Below, in pieces: positions 42,578 through 43,228 of a DNA stretch of 43,228 nucleotides. How positions within the stretch are numbered: position 1 is the stretch's first letter; each line of letters starts with the position of its first letter. The DNA is from JBBIOI01 sp037443425. Its GTDB lineage: Bacteria > Desulfobacterota > BSN033 > UBA1163. The DNA is taken from positions 1-43,228 of the forward strand of contig JBBIOI010000012.1 in the NCBI GenBank assembly GCA_037443425.1, written 5' to 3'. Position numbers and translations under genes: made by a program. The notes under the pieces are model-generated. The model ran no database searches. It worked only from the letters and a program-made list of their open reading frames with translations, and was not told the origin of the DNA.

Positions 42578-43228
42578 ATGAATAGTATCATAAGGATTTT
42601 GATTGCAGAGTGCAATATCGATTTTTTAAACATGATTGAAAACACACTCAGAATTGAACCTAATCGATTTATAATAGAGAAGGTTGATTCAGGTGTGGAG
42701 TGTATGAAAAGGCTCAAGGAGAAGAGATTCGATCTATTACTCATGGGAAATCTCCTTATAGATGGAAATGGACTTGACTGGTTAAGGCGTTTCAATGCTA
42801 TGGGGATTTCAATCCCTACTATTTTTATTACTGAAAAGGGAGACTCAAAGCTTGCCTTAGAGGCTATGAAAGAAGGAGTCTTTGATTATATCAATCGTTC
42901 CGCCGAATGTGCAAAAGCTCTCCCTTTTGTGGTGAATCGCGCTATTGAAGGTTACCATTTAATGCTCGAAAAGGGTCGTCTCCAAAAAGAGCTTATTGAG
43001 GCTAAGAATTTTCTTGAATCAATAGTTGAAAATGCAGGAGATGCAATTTCGGTCGTTGACCTCGAAGGGAAGGTAATCTATTGGAATAAAGGGGCTGAGC
43101 GTATTTATGGATTTAAAAAGGAGGAGGTATTGGGAAAGAATCTTTCCCAGTTTATTTATCCAGAGGATGAAAGAGTGAAGATGGAAGAGGAAAGGTTAAT
43201 GAATCAACTAATTTCAAAACTCCTAAAT
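42578..43228 (+). CDS. Degenerate receiver plus PAS domain protein (3' end outside window)
   Basis: 217 codons are seen from the ATG at 42578, which follows AAGGAG with 7 bases spacing; an ATG at 42571 stops after four codons. Residues 1-120 form a response-regulator receiver fold (ILIAECN at the first strand, then FDLLLMGNLLIDGNGLD). The phosphoacceptor Asp is Gly57, and the usual acidic pair is Glu11-Cys12, so phosphorylation is unlikely. A linker coiled coil follows, then a PAS domain from about 147 (NAGDAISVVDLEG, YWNKGAERIYGFKKEEVLG). The missing part probably includes further PAS and a kinase or output domain, but this cannot be seen. Confidence 0.85.
   Translation, partial: MNSIIRILIAECNIDFLNMIENTLRIEPNRFIIEKVDSGVECMKRLKEKRFDLLLMGNLLIDGNGLDWLRRFNAMGISIPTIFITEKGDSKLALEAMKEGVFDYINRSAECAKALPFVVNRAIEGYHLMLEKGRLQKELIEAKNFLESIVENAGDAISVVDLEGKVIYWNKGAERIYGFKKEEVLGKNLSQFIYPEDERVKMEEERLMNQLISKLLN

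Noticed and set aside
42511..42795. Minus-strand 94-residue frame
   Set aside because: It is a shadow of the plus-strand receiver/PAS gene, which has a ribosome site and clear homology.

Overview
This 43.2 kb window is AT-rich and almost entirely coding. Nearly everything runs on the minus strand, with few and short intergenic gaps. The gene content points to an anaerobic, Gram-negative, menaquinone-using bacterium, most likely Desulfobacterota (the former Deltaproteobacteria). The reasons are the pairing of TRAP and tripartite tricarboxylate (TTT) transporters, a URO-D-family protein, a selenoprotein glycine-reductase component, an EnvC/FtsEX set and a complex I of anaerobic type. The lineage is an inference from gene content; no rRNA or other phylogenetic marker was analysed.

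Layout, left to right. 1-1651: the 5' part of an MltD-like lipoprotein with LysM repeats, cut by the window edge. 1945-4464: a MenA-like prenyltransferase, a CPBP protease and a radical SAM/SPASM protein. 4625-8248: a nicotinamidase (pncA) followed by a TRAP transporter (dctP, hairpin, dctQ, dctM). 8458-9528: an HtrA-type protease. 9813-13035: a thioredoxin-reductase reading frame converging on grdA (selenoprotein), trxA and grdC. 13161-17157: a TTT transporter with two binding proteins. 17158-17606: non-coding, with dispersed repeats. 17607-21013: Rrf2 regulator, TlpA-like protein, an SDR, a small zinc-ribbon protein and a URO-D-family protein. 21036-25163: ftsE-ftsX-envC-ctpA. 25272-40004: a 13-gene complex I operon, nuoABCD-[nuoF/gltD fusion]-GHIJKLMN. 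40191-42501: a SnoaL-like protein, an archaemetzincin, a small unknown protein and a THEP1-type NTPase. 42578-end: a pseudo-receiver/PAS protein cut by the edge.

The most notable result is that two genes are interrupted by an in-frame UGA that is best read as selenocysteine. grdA carries the expected family motif CFVU. nuoB, the subunit that binds the last Fe-S cluster (N2) of complex I, reads GLAUCALEMM where the family has GLACC. The UGA therefore replaces the first of the two adjacent cysteines that bind N2. A perfect 6-bp hairpin starts 18 nt after this UGA, with a 5-nt loop whose second base is G, as expected for a bacterial SECIS. Ordinary UGA stops elsewhere in the window argue against a changed genetic code. 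The same operon lacks nuoE, and its nuoF has lost the FMN/NADH-binding part. Only the NuoF iron-sulfur domain remains, fused to a GltD/NfnB-like flavoprotein. Its nuoG resembles a formate dehydrogenase but has Ala at the metal-ligand position. Together these suggest a complex I with a rebuilt electron-input module and a possible selenium ligand on its terminal cluster.

The grd cluster is incomplete here: it has protein A, thioredoxin and GrdC, but no GrdD and no substrate-specific protein B. The nearby trxB frame has no recognisable start codon.
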